Assembly: GCF_037325665.1 (NCBI RefSeq)
Contig: NC_090248.1
Span: 13,453,333 to 13,517,332 of the forward strand
Origin: Littorina saxatilis
Taxonomy: Eukaryota > Mollusca > Gastropoda > Littorinimorpha > Littorinidae
Reading direction: 5' to 3'
DNA: 64,000 nt
This document shows, piece by piece, positions 55,491 through 64,000 of the stretch (its first letter is position 1; every line of letters begins with the position of its first letter). Both the position numbers and the translations under genes were made by a program. The notes beneath the pieces were generated by a model that was not told the origin of the DNA, did no database searches, and saw nothing but the letters and a program-made list of their open reading frames with translations.

Positions 55491-55744
55491 CAAACAAATT
55501 TTGGAACGTTGGGAGTCTCTTTGTTTTTGGATTTGAGCAAACAAACAAACCAAAACATGAAAAGGAAAACAACACGAATTACGACCCTGCATACAAAACA
55601 TGAAATACATGTTAAAACTCTTCCGAAATGACAGACGCAAAGCAGTTGATGAGAAAAGGGGATTAAACAATGGAGAGAAAGACAGTAGACTGAACAAAAT
55701 CGAGGCAAAGAAGGGGGTACAAAAAAAGGGGGGGGCAAAAACAA

Positions 55745-55761
55745 ACACGGAGAGAGAGAGC

Positions 55762-55831
<70 letters not shown>

Positions 55832-55879
55832 GAGAGAGAGAGAAAGAGAGAGAAGGAGAGGGAGAATGAGAGAGAGAAT

Positions 55880-55942
<63 letters not shown>

Positions 55943-56044
55943 TGAGAGAGAGAGTGAGAGAGAGAGTGAGAGAGAGAGTGAGAGAGAGAGAGAGAAAGAG
56001 AGAGAAAGAGAAGAGAGAGAGAGAAAGAGATAAGACAGAGAGAC

Positions 56045-56115
<71 letters not shown>
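55745..56115. repeat. (GA)n microsatellite, ~370 bp
   Basis: GA units interrupted by GTGA, GAAA and GACA. The 343-codon minus frame (Leu/Ser/Phe) that spans this and the AAAG tract is not a gene. Confidence 0.95.
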
Positions 56116-56116
<1 letters not shown>

Positions 56117-56462
56117 GAGGATGGGGCGAGCAATTACCTTCCCCCTCCCCCCTCGCAAGTCACAGCCAAACACGCGCGAACTGATGATGCAAGAGAATAC
56201 GATTGCTTACAAACAAAAACCGGCGAAACAACTATTTGGCACATTGTAAAGCATCACAGAGTCAAGTCGAAAAAATCATAAAATTGCGACAGAAACAGTA
56301 AGTGACAAAAACCCTGTCTGTAAAAGTTAGCAAATTAAAAACGTAACACAAAACATGGTATCACAATGTAATGCCATGCTAACGAAAGGAATCGTATGTA
56401 ACGAGACGATAAAACTTGCTTATGTGTGCACTGAATGTTTCTTTTTGTCTACCCCTTCCTGC

Positions 56463-56825
56463 GTAATTCACTTCTTGTTCTTCTTCGTTCATGCGCTGAA
56501 ACTCCCATGTTCACCCAGGTTTGTGCACGATTGGGTTTTTACGTGTTTGACAGTTTTTACCCCGTCATTTAGGCAGCCATACGCAGCTTTCAGAGGATGC
56601 ATATGCTGGGTATTTTCGTGTTCTATAATCCATCAAACTCTGACATGGATGAAAGGATCTTTTCCGTGCGCACTTGGATTTGTGCTTGCGTGTATATACA
56701 CGAGGCACTGGCAGGTCTGCACATGAGTTGACCTGGGAGATCGGAAAAATCTCCACCCTTAACCCAGTTTCTGCTGGAGAGACCGGGGTCTTATCCATCA
56801 GGCCATTGGGCCCGTCAAGACCATT
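56463..56825 (-). mobile_element. tRNA-derived SINE (family C), minus orientation
   Basis: Read on the minus strand: GACGGGCCCAATGGCCTGAT and ACCCCGGTCTCTCCAGC (head), TAAGGGTGGAGATTTTTCCG, AGTGCGCACGGAAAAGATCC, AATGACGGGGTAAAAACTGT, and an end GAACGAAGAAGAACAAGAAG. The body matches 34350-34731, but the head differs again (Leu/Ser-like order). It is diverged. Confidence 0.7.
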
Positions 56826-57164
56826 TACATCCCTTTGTTATTGGTCCCTGATACATAATTATATGCTAGTGACTTTCAAGTGAGATAGGAAACCTCAGTG
56901 ATAATCATCATATATTAATACAACCGCATTAAGTGCGTAAAGTGTACCTCCATGAAGAGTTCTCCAGCTAAACTATACAAAAAGTTCATTTTTTGGTGTT
57001 ATAGGTAAATATTCAAAAACAAATATATTCACAATAACAACAATCGTGCAACAAACATTTAAAAATCATAGTCAAAAGAAAAAGATAACATAAACGTCAC
57101 AAAAAACGCTGTCGTTTAACTGCTGTTATAGCATCAACGTATGCGCATCATAAGTAACGTACTT

Positions 57165-57510
57165 ATTCCAAAACAAAACATGATCCATGCTCAATAGAAA
57201 AAAAAATAGAAAAAAAACCCCACAGTTTTTCAACTACAGTTACATTATCAACTGCGAGTGAGTAGTTAGTTCAAAACAAAACAGGATCCATGCACAATTA
57301 AAAAAAAAGATAACAAAAACAAAGCAAACCACAGCATCAACATCAACTGTGAGTGAGTTGTCAGTTCAAAATGAAACATGATCCACACACAACAGAAACA
57401 AAGAGAACAGAAACAGACAATCATTCACAGTAGTTCAACTGTTCAACTAATAAAACGTCCACTGTGGGTGGTGAGTAATAAGTTCAAAATGAATCACAGT
57501 CCATGCAAGT
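57165..57510. repeat. Diverged ~90-bp tandem units
   Basis: TTCAAAACAAAACAGGATCC, TTCAAAATGAAACATGATCC and TTCAAAATGAATCACAGTCC mark successive units (about 57172, 57270, 57365, 57481), with GTGAGTGAGT-like spacers. It lies just downstream of the minus gene's stop codon, probably in its 3' UTR. From 56830 to 57165 no gene is seen. Confidence 0.5.
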
Positions 57511-57665
57511 AACTCAGGCAGGGAAGTACCTGCGTATAGCATCTCCGAAGAAGAAGAGAACGCATCCAAGGGACGCAGTCGATATCTGAGTTCACTTCAT
57601 TGCTCCATCAACCTCTGAGTGTCATCGGAAGGCAAAAAGCCCAGAGAATATCTGCCATCCGGTGA

Positions 57666-58215
57666 TTACACGTTGTAGCCGGGTGGTGAATCGAGCCAAC
57701 GCCTTTCCTGTGTTCTTGTGTTGTACTCGTAGACGTGATTAGTTGCTGTCAAAATGCAAGAATAATGTAAGAGCCAAAAAAACTCAGAGAATTTAAAGAG
57801 AGATAAAATAAAGCGTGAATGAAAAAGAAGACAGGGAGGCTACAAGTAAAGTAGTTGGAGCATGATGTGCTTCGATCTTCAGAGAATGGAATGGCAACTA
57901 GTGATCAGTAATGTTCGTGTAAGCGCTATTCTTGGTTACAGCGGCCCCATTTCAATCATTTACTTTCCTTCGAATTCCCCAGAAAGACATACATACACAC
58001 AGACAGACAGACAGACAGACAGACACACGATCACACAGACAGACAAACACAGACATACAGACACACGATCACACAGACAGACAAACACAGACAGACAGAC
58101 ACACGATCACACAGACAGACAAACACAGACAGACACACGATCACACAGACAGACAAACACAGACAGACAGACAGACAGACAGACACACAGACAGACAGAC
58201 ACACAGAACAGACAG

Positions 58216-58248
<33 letters not shown>

Positions 58249-58949
58249 CACAAACACACTGCACACAGATCCCAGATAATGTAAATTTACTATAGCTAGC
58301 TGACACACACAAAATCCAACATCTCTCTTCAGTACAAAACAAACATCGTAATAGGAAACCATGTTGAAGGCATTATTAGCAACTTCTTCATAGCAACAAG
58401 ACAGCAACATTAATTCATGGAAATATCAATCATCATCTTTCAAGACAATATCAAAGGAACATTATCCATGACTATATGAAAGCAATGGGTTTTTTTATAC
58501 TTGAATTTGTGTCCTTGCAAAATCGAGGTTTCTCATCTTTATCTATTATGTTGTTTTCTTATCGGGGAACCTAAAACACTGATTTGTTCATGCCTTTTTC
58601 GTGGCAATACCCCCCCCCCAGTGCACTCACTTGGATCCAAGGCTCTTCCATCAAACTCCCTATTGGTGACGGGATAGACGGTCTCATCATCATGCGCAGT
58701 CAGCAGAATGTTGGTGGGTGTTGCTGCCACCTCCTTCCTCCGTGAGTCCAACTGCCGTTCCCGTTCCTGATCCAGCTTTTTTTGCGTGTACGCCTGCAGT
58801 CAGAGCGTTAGGTGGTTGGGTTATTGTTTTTGAACGTCAGTACAACCGATATTGCCAACCTGGACCGATGCAAGTTTGTTTTCTTGCTCAGTTTACATAG
58901 TGGCCTCGGTTTTTAAAGGTGTAAGTGTGGATTGTGGTGGTGGTGGTGG

Positions 58950-59025
<76 letters not shown>

Positions 59026-61924
59026 ATGGAAAAGGAGGAAGAGGAGGAGGAGCATGGTGACGTGGATACAGATGGTGTCGATGTTGATGATAATGATGGT
59101 GATTATGCCGTGTTCACGAAGAGCAGCAGTGGCCACAACAACTCTTGATTTGAACACAATGTAGGGCCGCCTATGTAATAGCAGGCTTTGAAGTGTTCCG
59201 TCTACCGACCAAGCTTTACGTAAATTCATGGGACTGAAAATGTAAATGACCGCGTTTGGGTCAACAAAACCCTTTCTGTTTCAGTCCATAAAAATTATTT
59301 GCCATCAAAACTCAAAGGTTGCTGAATTGTATTAAATATGAATGCATTACTGTTCGTCCCAATCCCCTGAAGTAGCCACCTTCATTATAATACGAAAGGG
59401 TCGAGCCTGACTGACATAACTCGCTATAGGGCCCTTATTGGTACTGCCAGTCCCGCCCCCCCCCCCCCCCTCGCTTCTTTTGCATAAATTTGCAAAGGGA
59501 GGGGTCTTACCTCATATGCTGTAGCCGCGATAGCATCAGTGGATAAGCCTGACTTTGAGGTTGACGCTCTGTTGACCTTGTCTAGGTCGGGTACACCTGA
59601 AATACAGGGAGAACACGGATTTCGTTTCATTTTCTTTAATTTACTTGGTTACGTATCCCAATAGAAAGCGCACAGCAACGAGAGTGGCGCTACCCAGGTG
59701 TGTACGTGTTGAGACCTGCGTGATCAGCCCCCTGCACTTATGGCAGAATGACCGAGGTCTTTCATGCGCCGCTGAGGTGACACGGCGTTGGGACATGGAT
59801 ACCGTCTCTGAGTCTGTACATACAGTTGACCCGTGTCCGTCGCGGCCTGGATTCGAACTCGTGAAACTGGGATCACAAGTCCAGTGCTCTGTACCAACTG
59901 AACTACTATGTGGTATGTCTGCGGTGATTTTACACAGACGCAGGTAGAGAGACAGACCCACAAACAACCCCCATCGCCACCACCACAACTGAAGAAATAA
60001 TTGGCGAGAGAACAGTGAAACAATAAATGAAATCAGCTTCGACCTTGGTCTTCCTCAGCTAATAAAAATAAAGACTTTGTTCCTTTTGTAGTTTAATGTA
60101 AGGTTCTGTCTGTCTTCTTCTGAGCTTGTTTTCTTCATGCTCTTTTTCTCCCTGTCAACTCTCCTTTTAGTCAGTTTTTTTTCTCTCTCCCTTTATTTGC
60201 TGAGGAAGACCAAGGTCGAAACCGGTTGAATTTATTTTTGTTTCAATATTCCTATGAGTACATGTTTTTGTTATCTTATTCTCGTCCTTCTAACCTGTAG
60301 TCTTTTGTTTCCATAATGAGCAATAGAAGCTATTCGTTGACATGAAAACATTTGGGTGTTACGCAGGTAGGATCCTACACAGACTAAAGAGCTCAAAATG
60401 TGAATAGTATAGTTTTCACCTGCCCGACGGTCACGGATAGCTTGAAAGCGTGTTGTACGACTTTTACCAGGTTTCCTCGTACGCTGTCAAATGTTAGGGG
60501 TCTGTATTCCGACCTGTCGAGTCAGATTTGCACATAGTTGCCTTTGTTACCGGTGGCAATATAATGCAAGGATCCAGCTTATTCAGACCCATAAAGCTCT
60601 CTGATCACACATATGCTGTCGTACACAGACGCTAATACATACCAGCCTTTGGCCGTCAAGTCATCAGTTGCTGACTCATTATCATGTGACATTCGTTTTC
60701 TCTAATGATTTTTTTACATTTAGTCAAGTTTTGACTAAATGTTTTAACGTAGAGGGTGGAATCGAGACGAGGGTCGTGGTGTATGTGCGTGCGTGCGTGT
60801 GTGTGTGTCTGTGTGTGTGTGTAGAGCGATTCAGACTAAACTACTGCACCGATCTTTATGAAATTTGACATGAGAGTTCCTGGGTATGATATCCCCGAAC
60901 GTTTTTTTCATTTTTTTGATAAATGTCTTTGATGACGTCATATCCGGCTTTTCGTGAAAGTTGAGGCGGCACTGTCACGCCCCCATTTTTCAACCAAATT
61001 GGTTGAAATTTTGGTCAAGTAATGTTCGACGAAGCCCGGACTTCGGTATTGCATTTCAGCCTGGTGGCTTAAAAATTAATTAATGACTTTGGTCATTAAA
61101 AAGCTGAAAATTGTAAAAAAAATATTTTTTTTATAAAACGATCCAAATTTACGTTCATCTTATTCTCCATCATTTGCTGATTCTAAAAACATATCAATAT
61201 ATTATATTTGGATTAAAAACAAGCTCTCAAAATTAAATATATAAACATTATTATCAAAATTAAATTTTCAAAATCAATTTAAAAACACTTTCAACTTATT
61301 CCTTGTTGGTTCCTGATTCCAAAAACATATAGATATGATATGTTTGGATTAAAGACACGCTCAGAAAGTTAAAACGAAGAGAGGTACAGAAAATCGTGCT
61401 ATCCTTCTCAGCGCAACTACTACCCCGCTCTTCTTGTCAATTTCACGGCCTTTGCCGTGAGCGGTGGACTGACGATGCTACGAGTATACGGTCTTGTTGC
61501 GTTGCATTGCGTTCAGTTTCATTCTGTGAGTTCGACAGCTACTTGACTAAATGTTGTATTTTCGCCTTACGCGACTTGTTTAATTTTTATTTTATTATAT
61601 TTCTTTAAACATTTTTAACGATTTTGTTTAAAGATGCATTGCTGCTATTTTTTTGTCTTCTCTTCTGATGATTTCACTAGTTCAATATTTTTATGTTTTT
61701 TAAAGTCACATTTTTGTCTCTGCACGTGCGATTCCCCGACCCCCTCTCCCTTCTCTTGAAACTAATCTACCTGAAACGGCCCTGTTAAATGATGCATTGC
61801 CACTATTTCTTGTCTACTCTTCTGTGGTTTTTACTAGTCCAATATTTTAATCAAATACTGTTTATTTTAGGAATGATATGATAGAGTGTGCATGCGTGCG
61901 CATGTTTTTGTGTTTGCGCAGTGT

Positions 61925-61975
<51 letters not shown>

Positions 61976-63526
61976 TGTGTGTGTTTATTTTGTGTGTGTG
62001 TGTGTGTGTGAGTGTGTGTGTGTGGGCGCGCGTGCGTGCATGCGTGCGAGTGTGCGTGAGTGCGTGCGTGCAGTGCGTGAGTGTGTGTGTTAGTGTGCGC
62101 GCGCAGTCTTTGCTCACGTTTACAGTTATTCTCTGTACATGTTAAAAGGACATGTTGAAAGATTAGGCTGAGCCTAAAACCTTTTATCTTTTCGCAATAA
62201 AGCTCTGAGTTCTGAGTTCTTTTCTGCGTTTCCTGGCAACAATGAGCGATCGATTTGGGTAGACATTTGCCCTACTTCCTCAGTGCCGGCCGGACAAAAA
62301 CAAACACACATCCACCTACTGCTCTGAAAAGTGACGCACATCGTTTGTGATATATCGGTCAAGTGAACCAATCTGTACTTACTCTGGCCTCATATCCACG
62401 AAGACACCTGTGAGGTTAGACCCCTCCGACGAGGAGACACCTCTGATGAAAGAACACCTTATGTTGTCCCTTTGTCTATAATATATTACCAAAACATACC
62501 TGTTCTGACAGGCCACCTGCACTGTAGGGACACGTTTGGCTGATCACAAGTGAGTCCTTCCATTACAGGTGCCACTGTATGTAGGTGTGTACTCTCGTAT
62601 ATACCGTACATAACCCTGTAAGCCCCCGGTATAGAGAGCAAACGCCCACCCCCTACTTGTGAGCGAAATTGGTGCATAAGGGGGGTTGGCGCCCTACGAT
62701 GTAGTTTACGGCATTAAGCGCTTAGAACTGTATTCAGATTTGCGCCATATACATCTATCCTCATTATCATTATTTACCTGAATTGCGTTTGATCCATGCT
62801 GGTTTAGACGCACCATCTTCGCCCTTTTGGGGGAGGGGGAGAGGCCGTGGGGCGGCAGGCAAGCCATCCTCCGCCTTTTCTACCAGCACAGCGCGCACCG
62901 GCGTCACTGGTCTGCACATCAATCCATGGATGAATACAACAACAGCACACACAAAATACAAATAACACGGAGGTAAGAAAACAACCTTTTTGAATCTTGA
63001 GATGCGTGCGTTTCATATTTAGAATACTTTGAAAAAGTTTGCCTTCCAAACCTGTAAATCAGTTTGAAGAAAAACAGGACATATTCTGTGGACATATTTT
63101 GTTAAAACTCTGTAAGAGTTCTGGTAGAGAGCTGCAGTATTTAGGGAAAATAAGTTTTGCAACCGTTAATTTTGCAATTGTGGCTACATGTAGTAGCAAA
63201 GAAAAAGAGATGTAGTATAAATTTAGGGAATACCAGTACAGTGGAATTAAACTGTTTGTTTCATGTCTTGTATTTTGAATAAAATGTTGTTTCAAACAAG
63301 TAAAACTAGCTCTCCTGCAGCATGAACTCGATAACTAACACTGCTACTGACCTTTTCCTCTTGCGGCAGCAGTAGACGCAGACGACGATGAGGAGAACGA
63401 GGAAGACGAGACCAAGGACGCCAGCAACGGCCAGCACCACGATGCCCTCCGTCGTCTCCAAGAACGACTTGTTGTCCTCGCTGTAGGTCCGCACTTTCTG
63501 CACGCCGAAGTAGTTCATCGCACCCC
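57666..63526 (-). CDS. C-terminal part of a single-pass membrane protein (5 exons)
   Basis: Exons: 63526-63352, 62911-62778, 59596-59511, 58793-58631 and 57745-57666, with GT-AG sites and matching phases at every junction; stop TAA at 57666-57668. The 211 complete codons read: a short outer stretch ([20 protein letters not shown]), a transmembrane helix from GIVVLAVAG to VVCVYCC (about 27 residues), the stop-transfer RKRKR, then a cytoplasmic tail. The tail has a Pro/Ala segment ([16 protein letters not shown]), a Ser/Thr-rich stretch ([20 protein letters not shown]), a charged helix ([18 protein letters not shown]), [18 protein letters not shown] and [20 protein letters not shown], ending -YNV, a possible class II PDZ ligand. 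It is likely a surface receptor or adhesion protein at the plasma membrane; a cadherin-type ectodomain is possible but not seen. The gene continues beyond the window. Confidence 0.8.
57985..58262. repeat. (ACAG)n / 36-bp minisatellite / (AC)n
   Basis: Units ACACACGATCACACAGACAG followed by ACAAACACAGACAGACAG repeat about four times, then ACAG and AC tracts to 58258. It lies upstream, on the plus coordinate, of exon 57745 and hence in an intron of the minus gene. Frames here are artefacts. Confidence 0.9.
58938..59024. repeat. (GAT)n trinucleotide tract
   Basis: About 24 GAT units after GGTGGTGGTGGT, in an intron of the minus gene. The poly-Asp and poly-Met frames are not supported as coding. 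Confidence 0.95.
59650..59935 (-). mobile_element. tRNA-derived SINE (family G), minus orientation
   Basis: On the minus strand: TAGTTCAGTTGGTACAGAGC (box A) and ACGAGTTCGAATCCAGGCC (box B), then GACACGGGTCAACTGTATGT and CCATGTCCCAACGCCGTGTC, ending ATTGGGATACGTAACC. Unlike families A-C, this is the only copy in the window. It is intronic in the minus gene. Confidence 0.75.
59960..60710. repeat. Intron sequence with an imperfect local repeat
   Basis: CGACCTTGGTCTTCCTCAGC at about 60041 and GCTGAGGAAGACCAAGGTCG at 60200 are exact inverse copies about 140 bp apart, so a small foldback/TIR pair (60041-60220) is likely. No gene is seen. Confidence 0.5.
60716..61579 (+). mobile_element. HINE-like element, copy 7
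   Basis: Complete, of the copy 3/4 subtype, in an intron of the minus-strand membrane-protein gene and opposite to its transcription. It has a short (TG)n and intact left and right hairpins. Confidence 0.8.
61580..61915. repeat. T-rich intron with a local direct repeat
   Basis: GATGCATTGCTGCTATTTTT (about 61632) and GATGCATTGCCACTATTTCT (about 61791) start two diverged units sharing TTTCACTAGTTCAATATTTT-like sequence. No gene is seen. Confidence 0.4.
61918..62100. repeat. (TG)n/(TGCG)n compound tract
   Basis: TG units with GAGT, TGCG and GCGC interruptions. Confidence 0.9.
62140..62222 (+). mobile_element. LINE-type 3' tail with (TGAGTTC)n end
   Basis: GATTAGGCTGAGCCTAAAAC and TTTTCGCAATAAAGCTC lead into TGAGTTCTGAGTTCT. 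It has the AATAAA-plus-short-tandem layout of the tails at 8360 and 51175. Confidence 0.45.
62395..62580. mobile_element. pogo/Tigger-like MITE remnant
   Basis: GAAGACACCTGTGAGGTTAG, GAGGAGACACCTCTGATGAA and the right end TTACAGGTGCCACTGTA show the repeated ACACCT pattern and CACTGTA end of this class. Splice-like sites inside it are probably fortuitous. Confidence 0.5.
62700..62775 (-). repeat. Dispersed repeat end with (ATT)n
   Basis: AAGCGCTTAGAACTGTATTC and TTTGCGCCATATACAT, followed by ATCATTATCATTATT, are the inverse of the fragment at 3004-3060. It ends right at the donor of the exon 62778-62911. Confidence 0.5.
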
Positions 63527-63599
63527 CTGTACAAAACACAAACACGATTTGGTTTGATGTTCGAGTATGTTCAAGTTCAACTTTTGAATTCTTTGGCCT

Positions 63600-63652
63600 C
63601 AAGCCGACTTTCTTTCTTTCTTTCTTACCTTTCTTTCTTTCTTTCTTTCTTT
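63600..63652. repeat. (CTTT)n tract
   Basis: CTTT units on either side of TTACC, next to the SINE tail. Confidence 0.9.
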
Positions 63653-63957
63653 GTTTGTTTGTTTGCTTAACGCCAAGCCGACCACGAAGGGCCATATCAG
63701 GGCGGTGCTGCTTTGACATATAACGTGCGCCACACACAAGACAGAAGTCGCAGCACAGGCTTCATGTCTCACCCAGTCACATTATTCTGACACCGGACCA
63801 ACCAGTCCTAGCACTAACCCCATGATGCCAGACGCCAGGCGGAGCAGCCACTAGATTGCCAATTTTAAAGTCTTAGGTATGACCCGGCCGGGGTTCGAAC
63901 CCACGACCTCTCGATCACGGGGCGGACGCCTTACCACTAGGCCAACCGTGCCGGTTT
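63645..63957 (-). mobile_element. tRNA-derived SINE (family A), minus orientation
   Basis: The inverse of 16829-17126: on the minus strand it starts CACGGTTGGCCTAGTGGTAA, has GTGGGTTCGAACCCCGGCC, and ends CGTTAAGC(AAAC)n at the left. It sits upstream of exon 63352-63526 in the minus gene. Flanking TTTCTTTCTTT on both sides may be the target duplication. The last 43 bases (63958-64000) match the decayed repeat of the 22-28 kb region. Confidence 0.85.
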
Positions 63958-64000
63958 TCTTTCTTTGACCAAATGGAGAGATGGTCTTATTCAAAGTAAA

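Noticed and set aside
55142-56173. 343-codon minus frame rich in Leu, Ser and Phe
   Set aside because: It is a translation of (AAAG)n and (GA)n microsatellites.
58852-59148. 98-codon frame with a long Asp run
   Set aside because: It comes from the (GAT)n tract in an intron of the minus gene; there is no splice or domain support.
62384-62530. Possible extra exons of the minus membrane-protein gene (donors GTAAGT at about 62383 and GTATGT at about 62506)
   Set aside because: They sit in a pogo-like repeat, and their phases do not join both neighbours without a stop; exons 62778 and 59596 join cleanly without them.
1-64000. Retroviral or LTR-type elements, Polintons
   Set aside because: I saw no paired LTRs, reverse-transcriptase, integrase or capsid-like frames anywhere in the window.

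Overview
The window looks like non-coding-rich nuclear DNA from a gastropod mollusc, and possibly a caenogastropod; the exact taxon is inferred. Genes are sparse and split by introns. Microsatellites, long (dG)n/(dC)n runs and tRNA-headed SINEs are very dense. Several non-autonomous DNA elements recur in many copies. No bacterial-type operon, rRNA gene, CRISPR array or recognisable retroviral/LTR element was seen.

Two protein-coding genes are well supported. (1) On the plus strand, 39894-42266 (probably beginning further upstream, with an in-frame exon at 38202-38321) is an NFIL3/E4BP4-type bZIP transcription factor. It has an intron inside the basic region, a 24-residue polyglutamine tract, and a second short coiled coil at the C-terminus. 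Its 3' UTR is built from tandem repeats. (2) On the minus strand, five phase-compatible exons between 63526 and 57666 encode the C-terminal part of a single-pass membrane protein: juxtamembrane segment, transmembrane helix, about 150-residue cytoplasmic tail, and a C-terminal -YNV that could bind PDZ domains. The ectodomain exons lie beyond the right edge.

Two sets of splice-consistent blocks without a continuous reading frame look like long non-coding transcripts: plus strand about 16121-21822 and minus strand about 29200-25270. One block of the first set (21658-21822) and an orphan minus block (33835-34004) could be coding.

Layout: 1-3 kb is a direct duplication with a perfect-looking foldback at each copy. 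3.6-6.4 kb holds the first Helentron/HINE-like and GC-hairpin repeats. 6.5-8.4 kb is a second duplication joined at a palindrome. 9.4-10.9 kb holds two TIR elements. 12-16 kb holds a tandem repeat family and (GGAC)/(GAAC) arrays. 16-29 kb is the putative lncRNA zone, with nested SINEs, a 13-unit minisatellite and hAT-like and pogo-like remnants. 30-38 kb holds more repeats, several SINEs with clear target-site duplications, a SINE nested inside another retroposon, and a 40-bp minisatellite. 38-43 kb is the bZIP gene. 45-50 kb holds a 47-bp minisatellite and a head-to-tail cluster of four HINE-like copies. 51-57 kb is mostly simple sequence, GC-hairpin repeats and a repeat carrying nuclear-receptor half sites. 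57.6-64 kb is the membrane-protein gene with elements in its introns.

The most interesting general observation is that at least three otherwise dissimilar repeat families share one approximately 40-bp core placed directly beside their (AC)n tract. All calls come from reading the sequence; no database search was run.
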